The notes: generated from the letters alone by a model not told the origin. Counted from the stretch's first letter, positions 1 through 9,617 are shown. The stretch is DNA of 64,000 nt from Streptomyces sp. SAT1 (GCF_001654495.1 NZ_CP015849.1:6985001-7049000); one strand, 5' to 3'. Numbers and translations are program-made.

Positions 1-345
1 CCGCCGGGCCACCGCGATCTGCTCGCGGCGCGTGGCCAGGTCCGCGCGGGGCGCGTACTGGAGGCCGCCGGCCGCGATCCAGCTCGACTGGGCGAACTGG
101 AGCCCGCCGTAGTAGCCGTTGCCCGTGTTGGCGTTCCAGTCGCCGCCGGACTCGCACGCCGCGATGGAGTCCCAGTCGGCGGTGAGGGTGCCGAAGGGCG
201 AGGCCGCCGCGGCGGGCCCGCCGGCCAGTGCGGCGGCGGTCACCGTGACCAGCAGTGCCCCGCGCAGTCCGCGACGACGTGAGTGACGAACGGGGGCCCG
301 GTCCAGGCGGACGGCGGCCCTGTCGGTGTTCTGCTGCCAGATCAT
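1..345 (-). CDS. Rpf-type transglycosylase family protein, C-terminal part outside window
   Basis: The 115 visible residues show an N-terminal signal peptide (Arg cluster at residues 21-28, hydrophobic stretch about 29-47, Ala-rich cleavage region) followed by a resuscitation-promoting-factor domain. That domain begins TADWDSIAACESGGDW and continues with the NTGNGYYGGLQF signature. Glu65 in the CESGGDW motif is the expected catalytic acid for peptidoglycan cleavage. Family members are secreted muralytic enzymes that help spores germinate and dormant cells resume growth. I chose the ATG at 345 because it precedes the signal peptide, but no convincing ribosome binding site lies before it. The gene runs off the left edge, so any LysM or other C-terminal domain cannot be judged. 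Family assignment is secure; exact start is not. Confidence 0.85.
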   Translation of the reverse strand, partial: MIWQQNTDRAAVRLDRAPVRHSRRRGLRGALLVTVTAAALAGGPAAAASPFGTLTADWDSIAACESGGDWNANTGNGYYGGLQFAQSSWIAAGGLQYAPRADLATRREQIAVARR

Positions 346-354
346 GTGCAGACT

Positions 355-380
355 GTCACATCATATGAACGTGGTGTGAC
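355..380. promoter_or_regulatory. inverted repeat between divergent genes
   Basis: GTCACA at 355-360 and TGTGAC at 375-380 form perfect 6-bp arms 14 bp apart, just upstream of the Rpf-like gene and inside the divergent promoter region shared with the gene at 426. It could be a regulator site; Rpf genes in streptomycetes are known to be tightly controlled. No regulator can be assigned from sequence alone. Confidence 0.25.
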
Positions 381-425
381 GGAGCGACGCGCCGCTGTTC
401 ACCCGCCGAGACCCGCGGAGATTCC

Positions 426-899
426 ATGCAGACCTTCCTGCCCTGCCCCGGCTTCACCGAGTCGGCGCAGGTGCTCGACCGCCGCAGACTGGGCAAGCAG
501 CGCGTCGAGGCCCTCCAGGTGCTGCGCGGTCTGACCGTCCCCGGCTACGGCTGGCGCAGGCACCCGGCGGTGCGCATGTGGGCCGGGTACGAGGAGGCGC
601 TGGTCCGCTACGGCCTGGACGTGTGCCGCGTCTGGCGCGGATACGGCCACCAGGACAGCTGTGCCGCCACGCTCGTCGCCGACCTGGCCGCCCACCGCCC
701 CGGCGCGCGGGCGCGCGAGCAGTCCGAGCTGGCCGCCGCCGGTGAACTGCCGCCCTGGCTCGGCGACGAGGCCCTGCACCTCAGCCACCGGTCGGCGCTG
801 GTGCGCAAGGACCCGGACCACTACGCGCGGCTGTTCCCCGGGGTGCCCGACGATCTGCCGTACGTGTGGCCCGGCTCGGACCGGCCCTCCGGCGCCTGA
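426..899 (+). CDS. MSMEG_6728-like Pyr_excise family protein
   Basis: A 157-residue soluble protein beginning MQTFLPCPGFTESAQVLDRR, the typical opening of the actinobacterial MSMEG_6728-type family, which is grouped with pyrimidine dimer DNA glycosylases (Pyr_excise). Visible conserved pieces are LGKQRVEALQVLRGL, HPAVRMWAGYEEAL and SALVRKDPDHYARLFP near the end. Homology to T4 endonuclease V is distant and the cellular role of this family is, to my knowledge, unproven, so repair is only a hint. The start is well placed after a GGAG-like stretch (cgcggagattcc). It stands alone, divergent from the Rpf-like gene and 107 bp ahead of the BrkB gene. Confidence 0.75.
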   Translation: MQTFLPCPGFTESAQVLDRRRLGKQRVEALQVLRGLTVPGYGWRRHPAVRMWAGYEEALVRYGLDVCRVWRGYGHQDSCAATLVADLAAHRPGARAREQSELAAAGELPPWLGDEALHLSHRSALVRKDPDHYARLFPGVPDDLPYVWPGSDRPSGA

Positions 900-1006
900 G
901 CCGCGCACCGCTCCCGTGGTCACCGCATGGAAGCCCCTGGCCAGGGCACCCGGAAGAGGTGGCGTCCCGCGTCGGCGGACCCACGGCGGACCGTGTGGGA
1001 GAACGC

Positions 1007-2044
1007 ATGGGAGTGCTGTCCCGGGTGGATTCCTACCAGCGGCGGCACCGCTGGGCGGGCCTGCCGCTGGCCGTCGTCTACAAGTTCTACGACGACCAGG
1101 CGGCCTATCTGGCCGCGCTGCTGACGTACTACGGCTTCCTGTCGCTCTTCCCGCTGCTGCTCTTCCTGGTCGCGGTGCTCAGCGCCGTGCTCAGCAGCAG
1201 CCCCCACCTCCAGCACGCGGTGCTCAACTCGGCGCTGAGCGAGTTCCCGGTGATCGGGGACCAGCTCGTCCACAACATCCACTCCTTCCAGGGCAACGCG
1301 GTCGCCGTCGCGGTGGGTGTGGCGGGCAGCCTCTACGGGGTGCTCAACGTCGCGCAGGCCGCCCAGCACGCGCTGAACAAGATCTTCGCGGTGCCCCGGT
1401 ACGCCCGGCCCGACCCGTTCCGCTCCCGGCTGAAGGGCCTGAAGTTCCTGTCGCTGCTCGCCCTCGGACTGTGCGTCACCACCGGTCTGTCCACCACCGC
1501 CCAGTGGGCCGCCGGCCTGTTCGCCGCCCGGCTCGCCGTCGGGGTGCGGGTCGCCGCCGAGGCCCTGGCCGTCGTGCTGAACGCCGCGCTGCTGATCGCC
1601 AGTTACCGGCTGCTGACCCGCAGACGGCTGCCGCTGCGCGTGCTGTACGGCCCGGCGCTGGGCGCCGCGTGCGCCTGGCAGGCGCTGCTGTGGGGCGGCA
1701 CCTACTACGTCGATCACGTGCTCCAGGGCGCCACGGCGACGTACGGCCTGTTCGGCATCGTGCTCGGCCTGCTGGCGTGGATCTACCTGGGGGCGCTGGT
1801 GTACCTCGGCACGGCGGAGATCGGCGCCGTGCGGTGCATGCGGCTGTGGCCCCGGAGCCTGCTGACCCCCTTCACCGACCGCGTCCACCTCAGCGCGGGC
1901 GACCAGCGGGCCTACCGCTCCTACGCGACGACCGAGTCCTTCAAGGGCTTCGAGAAGATCACCGTCCACTTCGACCCGCCCCCGCACGCGCGCCCCGGCG
2001 ACGCGCACGAGCCGGGGGACGACGAACCCGGCCGCCCCGGCTGA
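1007..2044 (+). CDS. YihY/virulence factor BrkB family membrane protein
   Basis: A 345-residue integral membrane protein of the YihY/BrkB family. The typical N-terminal stretch YQRRHRWAGLPLAVVYKFYD leads into LLTYYGFLSLFPLLLFLVAVL. About six hydrophobic segments follow, and the conserved SLYGVLN and GTYYVDHVLQGATATYG regions are present. The cytoplasmic tail after about residue 285 is charged and rich in Pro and Asp. Members are inner-membrane proteins of uncertain function; the old claim that they are ribonuclease BN is withdrawn. The ATG at 1007 has GGGAG six bases upstream. The reading frame stays open further upstream to 866, but that part looks non-coding. A second, less similar family member lies at 48627-49484. 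Confidence 0.85.
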   Translation: MGVLSRVDSYQRRHRWAGLPLAVVYKFYDDQAAYLAALLTYYGFLSLFPLLLFLVAVLSAVLSSSPHLQHAVLNSALSEFPVIGDQLVHNIHSFQGNAVAVAVGVAGSLYGVLNVAQAAQHALNKIFAVPRYARPDPFRSRLKGLKFLSLLALGLCVTTGLSTTAQWAAGLFAARLAVGVRVAAEALAVVLNAALLIASYRLLTRRRLPLRVLYGPALGAACAWQALLWGGTYYVDHVLQGATATYGLFGIVLGLLAWIYLGALVYLGTAEIGAVRCMRLWPRSLLTPFTDRVHLSAGDQRAYRSYATTESFKGFEKITVHFDPPPHARPGDAHEPGDDEPGRPG

Positions 2045-2066
2045 GACCGGGCACCGGTGGCGGCGG

Positions 2067-3365
2067 TCACCGCGCGGCCGGGACCCGCAGCGCCAGCAGG
2101 GCCACATCGTCGTCGTACGTCTCGCGCCGGCTCACCAGCGCCTCGCACAGCACCTGCGGCGGGGCCGCGGCCAGCGCGGCGGCGTGCGCGGCCAGGTCCC
2201 GCAGACCGGTGTCGATGTCCTGGCCGCGGCGCTCGATCAGACCGTCGGTGAACAGCAGCAGGGTGCTCGCGGCCGGCAGCGTGCGGCGGTGGTCGGGCCG
2301 GGGCAGCGAGGGATCCACCCCGACCGGGATGCCGTGCTGCTCGGGCGCCAGCACGCACACCGTGCCCTCGGCGGTGACCAGCAGCGGCGGCGGATGCCCG
2401 GCGTTGGTCCAGCACACGGTGTAGCCGGTGCCCGGCGCGTGCTCGATCCGGGCCGCCACCAGGGTGGCCGCGGTCGCGTCGCCGTACAGGGCGAGCGCCC
2501 GGTCGAGCGCGTCCACGACGAGGCCGGGCGGCCCGCACCGGTCGAACGCCAGGGCCCGCAGCATGCTGCGGATCTGCGCCATCACCGGCGCCGCCTCCAC
2601 GTCGTGCCCGGTGACGTCGCCGACGACGACGAAGACCGCGCCGTCCGGCAGCACCATGGCGTCGTACCAGTCGCCGCCGAGCCGGGGCGGCTCGGCCGCC
2701 GGTTCGTAGCGCGCCGCCACCCGCAGCGGCCGCAGATCGGGCAGCACGGGCAGCATCCGGCGCTGGAACTGCTCGGTGGCCCGCTTCAGCCGCTGGTACA
2801 GCCGGGCGTTCTCGATGCTGACGCCCGCCGCGCTGGCCAGCGCGGTCAGCAGGGCCTCGTCCTCGTCGCCGAACGGCCTGCCGTCCCTGCGGTCGGCGAG
2901 GTACAGGTTGCCGTACACCGTGCCGCGCACCGTCAGGGGCACCCCGAGCAGCGTGGTCATCGGCGGGTGCCCGGCCGGGAACCCGACCGAGCGCGGGTCG
3001 GCGCGCACATCGTCCACCCGCAGCGGCCTGCGGTCGGTGACGAGGCTGCCCAGCAGCCCGTGGCGCTGGGGCAGCCCGGCCTCGGCCCTGAGCCGTTCGG
3101 CCTCCGCGTCCGCCCCCACCGTGATCAGATCGGTGAAGTCCCCGCCCTCGCCGAGCACGCCGAGCGCGCCGTACCGGGCGCCGACGAGATCGGCGGCGAC
3201 GTCCACGATGTGCTGGAGCAGGGTCCTGGTGTCCACCTCCGCGCTCATGGCCACCATGGCGTCCAGCAGCCGGTGCAGCCCGCGCCGGCCGGCTCCCTCC
3301 GGTGCGGGGGCCGTCCGTCCGGCCGTCTCGGCGCCCGGGACGGGCCGCCGTGGGTCGTCGGGCAT
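2067..3365 (-). CDS. GAF domain SpoIIE-type protein serine phosphatase
   Basis: This 432-residue soluble protein has a GAF sensor domain (about residues 30-190) joined by a short helix to a PP2C/SpoIIE phosphatase domain (about 210-430). The metal-binding motifs are intact: GGDWYD near 230, VGDVTGHD near 248, NAGHPPP near 325, FTDGLIERR near 380 and DDDVALL near the end. Such enzymes dephosphorylate STAS-domain anti-anti-sigma factors in partner-switch cascades. The ATG at 3365 has GGGAGGT about 7 bases upstream. No STAS or kinase gene is adjacent, so its partner is unknown. It reads toward the BrkB gene with only 22 bp between the stops, and is divergent from narG across 215 bp. Confidence 0.9.
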   Translation of the reverse strand: MPDDPRRPVPGAETAGRTAPAPEGAGRRGLHRLLDAMVAMSAEVDTRTLLQHIVDVAADLVGARYGALGVLGEGGDFTDLITVGADAEAERLRAEAGLPQRHGLLGSLVTDRRPLRVDDVRADPRSVGFPAGHPPMTTLLGVPLTVRGTVYGNLYLADRRDGRPFGDEDEALLTALASAAGVSIENARLYQRLKRATEQFQRRMLPVLPDLRPLRVAARYEPAAEPPRLGGDWYDAMVLPDGAVFVVVGDVTGHDVEAAPVMAQIRSMLRALAFDRCGPPGLVVDALDRALALYGDATAATLVAARIEHAPGTGYTVCWTNAGHPPPLLVTAEGTVCVLAPEQHGIPVGVDPSLPRPDHRRTLPAASTLLLFTDGLIERRGQDIDTGLRDLAAHAAALAAAPPQVLCEALVSRRETYDDDVALLALRVPAAR

Positions 3366-3382
3366 GCAGGTACCTCCCGCCA

Positions 3383-3396
3383 GGGGCCGGAGCCCC
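3383..3396. promoter_or_regulatory. GC-rich inverted repeat in the narG/phosphatase divergent promoter region
   Basis: GGGGC at 3383-3387 and GCCCC at 3392-3396 flank CGGA, giving a 14-bp palindrome 18 bp upstream of the phosphatase start. Hypoxia regulators of the DevR/OsdR type bind GGG-CCC palindromes, and a nitrate reductase operon would be a logical target. The match is only partial, and the site is nearer the phosphatase than narG. Confidence 0.2.
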
Positions 3397-3580
3397 GTTC
3401 CTTCCCCCGCGGTGCCCCGGCACGATCACCCTACGCCGACCCCCGTACGGAGGCTTTCCGATGATTCGCACGATTGGCTGCTTGTGAGCTGATACCACCC
3501 GATCAAGACTGGTCGACGGCCGGATTCCGACATGCGCGGGGACGCGTCCGGCGGCACCCCGGCGCGAGAGAGGCAGGAGC

Positions 3581-6500
3581 GTGGGCACCGACCGCTCGGG
3601 GGAGGCCCTCGAACGTCTGATGCGCTCGGCGCAGTACTTCTTCCCCGGGGAGCAGTCGCCCGACCGGCGGGTCCTGTACCGGGACGGCGGGCGGGGGGCC
3701 GACGAGTTCTACCGGGAGCGCTGGCGCCACGACCGGGAGGTGCGCTCCACCCACGGGGTGAACTGCACGGGCTCCTGCTCCTGGCGGGTGTTCGTCAAGG
3801 ACGGGATCATCACCTGGGAGACCCAGGCCACCGACTACCCCTCCGTGGGCCCCGACTCGCCCGAGTACGAGCCGCGCGGCTGCCCGCGCGGCGCGGCCTT
3901 CTCCTGGTACACCTACTCGCCGACCCGGATCCGCTATCCCTATGTGCGCGGCCCGCTGCTGGACCTGTGGCGCGAGGCCAGGGCGCGCACCGCCGACCCG
4001 GTGGCGGCCTGGGAGTGGCTGACCGCGGACCCCGGGCGCACCGCGGTCTACAAGCGGGCCCGCGGCAAGGGCGGCTTCGTGCGCTGCACCTGGCCGGAGG
4101 CCGTCGAACTGATGGCGGCCGCCCAGGTGCACACGGTCAAGCGGTACGGCCCCGACCGCATCGTCGGCTTCTCGCCGATCCCCGCGATGTCCATGGCCTC
4201 GTACTCGGCGGGCACCCGCTATCTGTCGATGATCGGCGGGACGATCTCCTCCTTCTACGACTGGTACGCCGACCTGCCGATGGCCTCGCCGCAGGTCTTC
4301 GGGGACCAGACGGACGTACCGGAGTCGGGGGACTGGTGGAACTGCGGCTATCTGATCGTGTGGGGCACCAACCTGCCGATCACCCGCACCCCCGACGCGC
4401 ACTTCATGACCGAGGCCCGCTACCGCGGCCAGAAGGTGGTCGTGGTCTCCCCGGACTACGGCGACCACACCAAGTTCGCCGACGAATGGCTCGCGGCGGC
4501 CCCCGGCACCGACGGCGCGCTGGCCATGGCCATGGGCCACGTCATCCTCACCGAGTTCCACCGCGACCGGCCGGTGCCGCGCTTCACCGAGTACGCCAAG
4601 ACCTACACGGACCTGCCCTTCCTGGTGCGGCTGCGGGAACGCGAGGGCATGCCGGGCGTGTACGTGCCGGACAAGTTCCTCACCGCCGCCGACCTGCCGG
4701 GCCACGAGGGCGCGGAGGCCGCCGCGTTCAAGACCGTGCTGCTGGACGCCCGCACCGGCGAGCCGGCCGTGCCCAACGGCTCGCTCGGCTTCCGCTGGAC
4801 CGCTCCCGAGGACGGCCCCCGCTGGAACCTCCGCCTGGAGGACACCGACCCGCTGCTGTCGCTGTACGGGCGGCCGGACGGCGAGGCGGTGGCGGTGGAC
4901 CTGCCGCGCTTCGACGCCGGACCGGGCCGGGCGCAGGACACCGTGCGCCGCGGCGTGCCCGCGGCCCGCGTCGGCGGCCACCTCGTCACCACCGTCTACG
5001 ACCTGGTCCTCGCCCAGTACGCGGTGGGCCGCCCCGGGCTGCCCGGCACCTGGCCCACCGGCTACGACGACGCGAGCGTGCCCTGCACGCCCGCCTGGCA
5101 GGAGGCCATCACCTCGGTGCCGGCGCGGGCGGCGGCCCGGATCGCCCGCGAGTTCGCCCGCAACGCCGAACGCACCGGCGGCCGGTCCATGATCGCCATG
5201 GGCGCGGGCACCAACCACTGGTTCCACTCCGACCAGATCTACCGCTCCTTCCTCTCCCTGCTGCTGCTCACCGGCTGCCAGGGCGTCAACGGCGGCGGCT
5301 GGGCGCACTACGTCGGCCAGGAGAAGGTCCGCCCGCTCACCGGCTGGTCGCACCTCGCCTTCGGCCTGGACTGGCAGCGGCCCACCCGGCACATGGCGGG
5401 CACCCCGCTCTTCTGGCTGGCCACCGACCAGTGGCGCTACGAGGCGTTCTCCGCCGACCTGCTCACCAGCCCGCTCGGCCGGGGCCGGCTCGCCGGCCGC
5501 ACGCTGCCCGACTGCAACGCGCTCGCCGCCCGCCTGGGCTGGATGCCCTCCCACCCGGCGTTCGGCCGCAACCCGCTCGACCTGTGCGACGAGGCCGAAC
5601 GCGCCGGCAAGGAGGTCGCCGACCACGTCGTGGACGAACTGAGGTCGGGGCGGCTGCGGTTCGCCGCCGAGGACCCCGACGACCCGGCCAACTTCCCCCG
5701 TGTCCTGCTCATCTGGCGCGCGAATCTTTTCGCGTCCTCGATGAAGGGCCACGAGTACATGCTGCGCCACCTGCTCGGCACCGACGACGCCGTGACCGCC
5801 GCCGAGACACCGCCCGGCCTGCGCCCCGAGGAGGTCACCTGGCGCGATCAGGCACCGGTCGGCAAGCTCGACCTGTCGGTGGCCGTCGACTTCCGGATGA
5901 CCAGCACCTGCCTGTTCTCCGACGTGGTGCTCCCGGCCGCCACCTGGTACGAGAAGTACGACCTGTCCTCCACCGACATGCATCCCTTCGTGCACGCCTT
6001 CAACCCGGCGATCGCACCGCCCTGGGAGGCCCGCAGCGACTTCGACGTCTTCCACGCGCTGGCCGCCGAGTTCTCCCGGCTCGCAGCCGCCCACCTCGGC
6101 GTGCGCCGGGACGTCATCGCCTCCCCGCTCGCCCACGACACCCCCGACGAACTGGCCCAGCCGCACGGGCGGGTGCGCGACTGGAGGGCCGGCGAGTGCG
6201 AGCCCGTGCCCGGCCGGACCATGCCGCGGCTGACCGTCGTCGAACGCGACTACACCAAGGTCGCCGAGAAGATGGCCGCCGTCGGGCCGCTGCTCGACAC
6301 CCTCGGCACCTCCACCAAGGGCATCACCTGGAAACCCGGACCGGAGATCGACGACCTGCGCTCGCGCAACGGCACCGTGCGCGGCGGCGTCGCCGACGGG
6401 CGGCCCTCCATCGCCCGCGACGACCAGTTCTGCGAGGCGCTGCTCGCGCTGTCCGGCACCACCAACGGCCGGGTGGCGATGCAGTCGCTGCGCGCCCTGG

Positions 6501-7282
6501 AGGAGAAGACCGGCGTGCCGCTCGCCGACCTGGCCGAGGAGCGCTCCGGCGACCGCATCACCTTCGAGGACACCCGGACCCAGCCCCGCGCGGTCATCAC
6601 CTCCGCCGAGTGGTCCGGCACCGAGTCCGGCGGCCGCCGCTACTCGCCCTTCACCGTCAACGTCGAACGCCTCACGCCCTGGCACACCCTGACGGGCCGT
6701 CAGCACTTCTTCCTCGACCACGACTGGATGGCCGAGTTCGGTGAGCAACTGCCCGTCTACCGGCCCCCGCTGAACCTGCTCGCCCAGTTCGGCGACCCGC
6801 GCAGACATCCGGCGGGACACCCCGAACTCGTGGTGCGCTACCTCACCCCGCACTCGAAGTGGTCCATCCACTCCGAGTACCAGGAGAACCTGCTCATGCT
6901 CACCCTGTTCCGCGGCGGGCCGGTGATCTGGATGAGCCCCCTGGACGCGGAGAAGATCGGCGTCGCCGACAACGACTGGATCGAGTCCTACAACCGCAAC
7001 GGCGTCGTCGCCTGCCGCGCCGTGGTCACCCACCGCATGCCCGAGGGCACCGTCTACATGCACCACACCATGGACCGCCATCTGAACGTCCCGCGCACCG
7101 AGACCTCCGGACTGCTCGGCGGCGGCGACAACTCCCTGACCCGGCTGCTGATCAAACCCACCCATCTGATCGGCGGCTACGCGCAGTTCACCTACGCCTT
7201 CAACTACATCGGTCCCACCGGCAACCAGCGGGACGAGTTCACCGTCATCCGCCGCCGCGCGCAGGAGGTCGACTTCCGGTGA
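3581..7282 (+). CDS. narG: respiratory nitrate reductase alpha subunit
   Basis: This 1233-residue catalytic subunit of membrane-bound quinol:nitrate reductase reduces nitrate to nitrite at a Mo-bis-MGD centre on the cytoplasmic face. The N-terminal Fe-S site is complete and has E. coli spacing: His58, Cys62, Cys66 and Cys101 (HGVNCTGSCSW ... PRGCPRGA). The expected molybdenum ligand is Asp227 in SSFYDWYADLP, and EYQENLLMLTLFRGGP is seen near the C-terminus. The GTG start at 3581 follows AGGAG at close spacing. The first residues (GEALERLMRSAQYFFP) match the membrane-anchor-binding N-terminal tail of the family, and no Tat signal is present, as expected. The stop overlaps the narH start in GTGA, the first of three such couplings in the operon. 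Confidence 0.97.
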   Translation: MGTDRSGEALERLMRSAQYFFPGEQSPDRRVLYRDGGRGADEFYRERWRHDREVRSTHGVNCTGSCSWRVFVKDGIITWETQATDYPSVGPDSPEYEPRGCPRGAAFSWYTYSPTRIRYPYVRGPLLDLWREARARTADPVAAWEWLTADPGRTAVYKRARGKGGFVRCTWPEAVELMAAAQVHTVKRYGPDRIVGFSPIPAMSMASYSAGTRYLSMIGGTISSFYDWYADLPMASPQVFGDQTDVPESGDWWNCGYLIVWGTNLPITRTPDAHFMTEARYRGQKVVVVSPDYGDHTKFADEWLAAAPGTDGALAMAMGHVILTEFHRDRPVPRFTEYAKTYTDLPFLVRLREREGMPGVYVPDKFLTAADLPGHEGAEAAAFKTVLLDARTGEPAVPNGSLGFRWTAPEDGPRWNLRLEDTDPLLSLYGRPDGEAVAVDLPRFDAGPGRAQDTVRRGVPAARVGGHLVTTVYDLVLAQYAVGRPGLPGTWPTGYDDASVPCTPAWQEAITSVPARAAARIAREFARNAERTGGRSMIAMGAGTNHWFHSDQIYRSFLSLLLLTGCQGVNGGGWAHYVGQEKVRPLTGWSHLAFGLDWQRPTRHMAGTPLFWLATDQWRYEAFSADLLTSPLGRGRLAGRTLPDCNALAARLGWMPSHPAFGRNPLDLCDEAERAGKEVADHVVDELRSGRLRFAAEDPDDPANFPRVLLIWRANLFASSMKGHEYMLRHLLGTDDAVTAAETPPGLRPEEVTWRDQAPVGKLDLSVAVDFRMTSTCLFSDVVLPAATWYEKYDLSSTDMHPFVHAFNPAIAPPWEARSDFDVFHALAAEFSRLAAAHLGVRRDVIASPLAHDTPDELAQPHGRVRDWRAGECEPVPGRTMPRLTVVERDYTKVAEKMAAVGPLLDTLGTSTKGITWKPGPEIDDLRSRNGTVRGGVADGRPSIARDDQFCEALLALSGTTNGRVAMQSLRALEEKTGVPLADLAEERSGDRITFEDTRTQPRAVITSAEWSGTESGGRRYSPFTVNVERLTPWHTLTGRQHFFLDHDWMAEFGEQLPVYRPPLNLLAQFGDPRRHPAGHPELVVRYLTPHSKWSIHSEYQENLLMLTLFRGGPVIWMSPLDAEKIGVADNDWIESYNRNGVVACRAVVTHRMPEGTVYMHHTMDRHLNVPRTETSGLLGGGDNSLTRLLIKPTHLIGGYAQFTYAFNYIGPTGNQRDEFTVIRRRAQEVDFR

Positions 7283-8910
7283 AGGTCATGGCCCAGGTGG
7301 CGATGGTGATGAACCTCGACAAGTGCATCGGCTGCCACACCTGTTCGGTGACGTGCAAGCAGACCTGGACCAACCGGCCGGGCACCGAGTACGTCTGGTT
7401 CAACAACGTGGAGACCAAGCCGGGCACCGGCTACCCGCGCCGCTACGAGGACCAGGACCGCTGGAAGGGCGGCTGGACCCTGAACCGGCGCGGCAGGCTG
7501 CGGCTGCGCTCCGGCGGCCGGGTGCGCAAGCTGCTCACCCTCTTCTACAACCCCGAACTGCCCGCGCTGGACGACTTCTACGAGCCGTGGACCTACGACT
7601 ACCGCAGCCTGACCACCGCCCCGCTCTCCGACCGCTTCACCAGCGCCCGCCCCAAGTCCCAGCTGACCGGCCGCGACATGCGGCCCGTGCACGGCCCCAA
7701 CTGGGACGACGACCTCGCCGGGGCGCAGGACCACGCCCGCTCGGATCCCAACCTGAAGGACCTGGGCGAACGGGTGCGTCTTGAGTTCGAGCACACCTTC
7801 ATGTTCTATCTGCCGCGCATCTGCGAGCACTGCCTCAACCCGTCCTGCGTCGCCTCCTGCCCCTCGGGCGCGATGTACAAGCGGGAGGAGGACGGCATCG
7901 TCCTGGTCGACGAGGACCGCTGCCGCGGCTGGCGGATGTGCGTCTCCGGCTGCCCGTACAAGAAGGTCTACTTCAACCACCGCACCGGCAAGGCCGAGAA
8001 GTGCACCTTCTGCTACCCGCGCATCGAGGCCGGGCAGCCCACCATCTGCTCCGAGACCTGCGTGGGCCGGCTGCGCCACCTCGGCGTCCTGCTCTACGAC
8101 GCCGACGCCGTCCTGCACGCCGCCTCCGTGCCGGACGAGAAGGATCTCTACGAGGCCCAGCTGTCGGTCTTCCTGGACCCGGACGAACCCTGGGTGCGGG
8201 AGGCCGCCGCACGCGACGGCGTGGCCCCCGACTGGATCGAGGCCGCCCGGCGCTCCCCGGTGTACGACCTGGTCAAACGGCACCGGGTGGCGCTGCCCCT
8301 GCACCCGGAGTACCGCACCCTGCCCATGGTCTGGTACGTCCCGCCGCTCTCGCCGGTCGCCGACGCCGTGCACACCACCGGCCACCACGACGACGATCCC
8401 GACCGGATCTTCGCCGCCATCGACGAGCTGCGCATCCCCGTCGAGTACCTGGCGAACCTCTTCACCGCCGGGGACACCACCGTCGTCGAGGGCGTACTGC
8501 GCAAACTGACCGCGCTGCGCGCCCACATGCGCGCCCGGCAGCTCGGCGACCCCACCTCCGCCGCGCTGCTGGAGCGGGCCGGCGCGAGCGCCGCCGACCT
8601 GGAGGACCTGTACCGGCTGCTCGCCGTCGCCAAGTACGACGAACGCTATGTGGTGCCCAAGGCGCACGCCGAGGACTCCGGGGCGCTGATGGCCCAGCAC
8701 TGCTCCCTCGACCGGCCCGGCGGCGTGGGCGACCGGGCGGCGGACGACGACCCGCTCGGCCCGCTGCCGCCGCCCGCGCTGCCCGGACTCGCCGCGCCGG
8801 GCGGCGGCGGCCACTTCCGCGACAGCGACGGGCAGGTGCGCTTCAACCTGCTCGGCTGGAACGGCGACGGCCCCGCGCCGGGGCTCTTCGGCACCCCGGA
8901 CGCCTCGTGA
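7279..8910 (+). CDS. narH: respiratory nitrate reductase beta (iron-sulfur) subunit
   Basis: This 543-residue electron-transfer subunit carries four Fe-S clusters between NarI and NarG. The first ferredoxin motif is Cys16-x2-Cys19-x2-Cys22-x3-Cys26 (CIGCHTC). Further clusters lie in CEHCLNPSCVASCP and CRGWRMCVSGCPYKK, the latter with Trp replacing one Cys as in the [3Fe-4S] site of E. coli NarH, then in CTFCYPRIEAG and CSETCVGR. The start taken is GTG at 7279, giving a 4-base overlap with narG; an in-frame ATG at 7288 is the alternative. The C-terminal 50 residues are rich in Pro and Gly and go somewhat beyond the usual family length. Confidence 0.97.
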   Translation: MKVMAQVAMVMNLDKCIGCHTCSVTCKQTWTNRPGTEYVWFNNVETKPGTGYPRRYEDQDRWKGGWTLNRRGRLRLRSGGRVRKLLTLFYNPELPALDDFYEPWTYDYRSLTTAPLSDRFTSARPKSQLTGRDMRPVHGPNWDDDLAGAQDHARSDPNLKDLGERVRLEFEHTFMFYLPRICEHCLNPSCVASCPSGAMYKREEDGIVLVDEDRCRGWRMCVSGCPYKKVYFNHRTGKAEKCTFCYPRIEAGQPTICSETCVGRLRHLGVLLYDADAVLHAASVPDEKDLYEAQLSVFLDPDEPWVREAAARDGVAPDWIEAARRSPVYDLVKRHRVALPLHPEYRTLPMVWYVPPLSPVADAVHTTGHHDDDPDRIFAAIDELRIPVEYLANLFTAGDTTVVEGVLRKLTALRAHMRARQLGDPTSAALLERAGASAADLEDLYRLLAVAKYDERYVVPKAHAEDSGALMAQHCSLDRPGGVGDRAADDDPLGPLPPPALPGLAAPGGGGHFRDSDGQVRFNLLGWNGDGPAPGLFGTPDAS

Positions 8911-9617
8911 GCCCCCGCCTGTCCGGGCGCCGGGCCGCCGTCGGCACCCCGCTCGTGCACCGCCTCGCGAGCGTCCTGCTGCGCTACCCGGACCCGGCGG
9001 TGCTCGCCCGCCTCGACGACGTGTGTGCCGTCCTCCCGGCCGTCGCCGACCCCGCCGACCGGGCCCGGCTGGCGGCCGTCGCCACGCATCTGCGCGCCCT
9101 GGCGCCGACCGAGGCCGCCGCCCGCTACGTGGCCACCTTCGACCACACGCGCAGCCGGAGCCTGCACCTGACGTACTACCGGCACGGCGACACCCGCGCC
9201 CGGGGCATGGCACTGCTGGCCCTCAAGCACGCCTACCGCCGGGCGGGGCAGGACCCGCCCGAGAGGGAACTGCCCGACTTCCTGCCGCTGATGCTGGAGT
9301 TCGCGGCGCTCGCCCCCGAGCCGGGCCACCGCGTCCTCCTCCAGTGCCAGGCCGGCCTCGAACTGCTGCGCGGGGCGCTCGCCGAGCGCGGCGACCCGTA
9401 CACGCCCGTGCTGGACGCGGTGTGCGGGCGGCTGCCCCGGCCGGGCCGCCGCACGCTGGCCGACTGGCGGCGCCGGGCCGCCGAGGGCCCGCCCGGCGAG
9501 GAGGTGGGCCTGGAGCCCTTCGCCCCGCCCGAGTACCTGGCCGCAGCAGGTCACTCCCCGGAGCCCCGCGCGCCGCACCCCGCCCCCGAACCCCTGCCGA
9601 CCGGAGAGAGCCGATGA
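8907..9617 (+). CDS. narJ: nitrate reductase molybdenum cofactor assembly chaperone
   Basis: This 236-residue protein of the NarJ/TorD chaperone family inserts cofactor into NarG and holds the NarGH apoenzyme until it docks on NarI. Recognisable elements are LVHRLASVLLRYPDPAVLARL, the conserved core YVATFDHTRSRSLHLTYYRHGDTR and then ELPDFLPLMLEFAAL. The GTG start at 8907 overlaps the narH stop in GTGA. The last 40 residues are Pro-rich and probably disordered. The position between narH and narI is the standard order. Confidence 0.95.
   Translation: MSPRLSGRRAAVGTPLVHRLASVLLRYPDPAVLARLDDVCAVLPAVADPADRARLAAVATHLRALAPTEAAARYVATFDHTRSRSLHLTYYRHGDTRARGMALLALKHAYRRAGQDPPERELPDFLPLMLEFAALAPEPGHRVLLQCQAGLELLRGALAERGDPYTPVLDAVCGRLPRPGRRTLADWRRRAAEGPPGEEVGLEPFAPPEYLAAAGHSPEPRAPHPAPEPLPTGESR

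Noticed and set aside
3503..7165. 1220-residue open frame on the minus strand opposite narG
   Set aside because: Its translation is low-complexity and rich in Gly, Val, His and Arg, as expected for an antisense frame of a high-GC gene. narG on the plus strand has all catalytic motifs.
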